Below are positions 63,097 to 64,000 of a stretch of 64,000 bases of DNA, piece after piece. Source of the DNA: Chitinophaga niastensis (GTDB lineage: Bacteria > Bacteroidota > Bacteroidia > Chitinophagales > Chitinophagaceae). The notes under the pieces were generated by a model. That model did no database searches and was not told where the DNA came from. It saw nothing but the letters and a program-made list of their open reading frames with translations. The stretch covers positions 248,001 through 312,000 of the forward strand of contig NZ_PYAW01000007.1 of assembly GCF_003014755.1 (NCBI RefSeq), written 5' to 3'. The number at the start of each line of letters is the position of its first letter. The stretch's first letter is position 1. The translations under genes were made by a program, and so were the position numbers.

Positions 63097-63202
63097 AGTG
63101 GTTCTATATTTTTAAGATGCAAAAGGGCACATGGTCAGATGGCTGTTCAATAAAAATGCCATGCTTCCAGTTGCTTATTTGTCAGCGAATTAAACAGTAA
63201 CG
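63097..63202. other. upstream region of the permease gene
   Basis: Part of the 395-base gap 63097-63491. It holds the TGTGCCCTTTTG motif and the -24/-12-like sequence described for the permease. I see no other gene in it. Confidence 0.5.
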
Positions 63203-63361
63203 ATGGCGTTGAATTGTGCGATAATGATACAATCAACTGTTCATTTATGGACGCTTGAATTGTACTGCGCAGCTAAATCTACGGATGTAAGCTTCTCCTA
63301 CACTGATCTGGACGATATTGTTACAGATGAACGAACTATTCAACATCTACTGAAAAAATAA
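63203..63361 (+). CDS. possible small protein, 52 residues
   Basis: ATG to TAA, 52 residues, with a protein-like composition: VHLWTLELYCAAKS, SFSYTDLDDIVTDE, RTIQHLLKK. An in-frame stop lies 12 bases before the ATG. No family recognised; it may be a remnant of a larger gene or chance. It overlaps the looser palindrome at 63239-63252. Confidence 0.25.
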   Translation: MALNCAIMIQSTVHLWTLELYCAAKSTDVSFSYTDLDDIVTDERTIQHLLKK

Positions 63362-63491
63362 TATGCAAAAGCTATCATTTGAACTAACAAATGTGAAATT
63401 ATAGATAAGACTTCATCTTGCATGTAGGGGGATGTAGGTTCATGATTTCCCCGTGGGCTTACTTCTATCGGACAACAATGCTTTTAATCTA
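63362..63491. other. intergenic remainder
   Basis: AT-rich, with no open frame or repeat that I can support. It is downstream of the hydrolase gene on the minus strand. Confidence 0.5.
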
Positions 63492-64000
63492 TTAATGGGA
63501 ATATTCAATCTCTGGAAATTTCCTTTGAATCTCCAGTGTTGCACCGGTTGAATCTTTTAAATAGGTATCAAAAAAATGGTTAATACAGTATGTAGTTATG
63601 GCCATTTGCCGGCGTCCATCCAGGTGTATAATACCCAATGAATGCAATACGCTCATTATCATCGGAATCTTTAGCAATGCGCCGTCATCACTAAACCTAA
63701 AGTGACTTGCACCGTGGATCATTAGCCACGATCTGCGGTCAGTAGATTGCCGGTTGTACACCAGGCGAATGTTCGCAATAACCTGGCTCGTTACTGAATC
63801 CGGATCACTACTGTGCTCGCTCGTCAGGAACATAAATGGCTGAGTAATACTATCGTTAATGACTTCCCCCTGCGGTGCTCCGTCCACATCAATTCCTGCC
63901 TTACATCGGGAATCGTCATAACAGAATTGTAAGGCAGTAGCTCCGCCAAGCGAATGGCCAACTACGCCAACCCGCTCCATGTCCAGCCGGCCACGAAATT
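63492..64000 (-). CDS. alpha/beta hydrolase, PAF-acetylhydrolase-like (5' part outside window)
   Basis: The frame continues past the internal ATG at 63980 to the right edge (FRGRLDMERVG), so the N-terminus is missing. The visible 169 residues include the nucleophile in GVVGHSLGGATALQ, CKAGIDVDGAP, the acid region FMFLTSEHSSDP and histidine in HGASHFRFSD. The pattern matches the plasma-type platelet-activating-factor acetylhydrolase group, often exported in bacteria. Confidence 0.82.
   Translation of the reverse strand, partial: FRGRLDMERVGVVGHSLGGATALQFCYDDSRCKAGIDVDGAPQGEVINDSITQPFMFLTSEHSSDPDSVTSQVIANIRLVYNRQSTDRRSWLMIHGASHFRFSDDGALLKIPMIMSVLHSLGIIHLDGRRQMAITTYCINHFFDTYLKDSTGATLEIQRKFPEIEYSH

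Overview
The window reads as chromosomal DNA of a Bacteroidota member, most likely Chitinophagaceae (Chitinophaga-like). Reasons seen here: a SusC/SusD pair driven by a FecR/ECF-sigma switch, a 42-residue membrane peptide and roughly 800-residue FtsX/MacB-type permeases of the kind common in this phylum, LytS/LytTR and NarL-type two-component systems, lack of clear Shine-Dalgarno sequences, and promoter boxes of the TAnnTTTG type. Moderate G+C. I found no rRNA, tRNA, CRISPR array, transposase or phage gene.

Layout. 1-2424 (minus): a likely operon of an unknown 181-residue protein, a multi-pass membrane protein, a NarL-type histidine kinase and its response regulator (cut by the left edge). 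2552-5254: an AHSA1/START protein convergent with a B12-binding-type radical SAM protein; behind the latter lies a striking nested inverted repeat (5287-5501). 5529-9123: a BtuB-like TonB receptor and an MFS exporter, divergent from an HxlR regulator. 9260-16852: mostly single genes (GH56-like lipoprotein, PEP-mutase family enzyme, PhzF, sigma factor plus hydrolase, DUF3592 protein, beta-hydroxyacid dehydrogenase family enzyme, erythromycin-esterase family protein). 16978-23257: CDGSH protein, LytS/LytTR pair, CocE-type hydrolase, GlsB/YeaQ-type protein, esterase. 23307-26087: VOC protein and a four-gene operon whose first gene (DoxX-like) is frameshifted. 26092-29809: acetylxylan-esterase-like hydrolase, RidA-like protein, cytochrome-b-like membrane protein, a LysR regulator.

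29926-41036 is a SusCD locus with its own FecR anti-sigma and divergent ECF sigma, but with an FAD-dependent oxidoreductase and an unusual lipoprotein in place of glycoside hydrolases. 41011-46992 is the most coherent metabolic cluster: an ethanolamine-type permease, a glutamine-synthetase-like ligase, an iron alcohol dehydrogenase, a class I glutamine-amidotransferase-like hydrolase and an aldehyde dehydrogenase. Together they supply every step of a cobalamin-independent gamma-glutamyl route from ethanolamine (or a similar amino-alcohol) to glutamate plus an amino acid such as glycine.

47094-64000 holds four FtsX/MacB-type permeases without a partner ATPase, mixed with a MarR/epoxide hydrolase pair, an ankyrin protein, an ArsR-AHSA1-DoxX-YdeI operon with a readable promoter/operator, and a hydrolase cut by the right edge.
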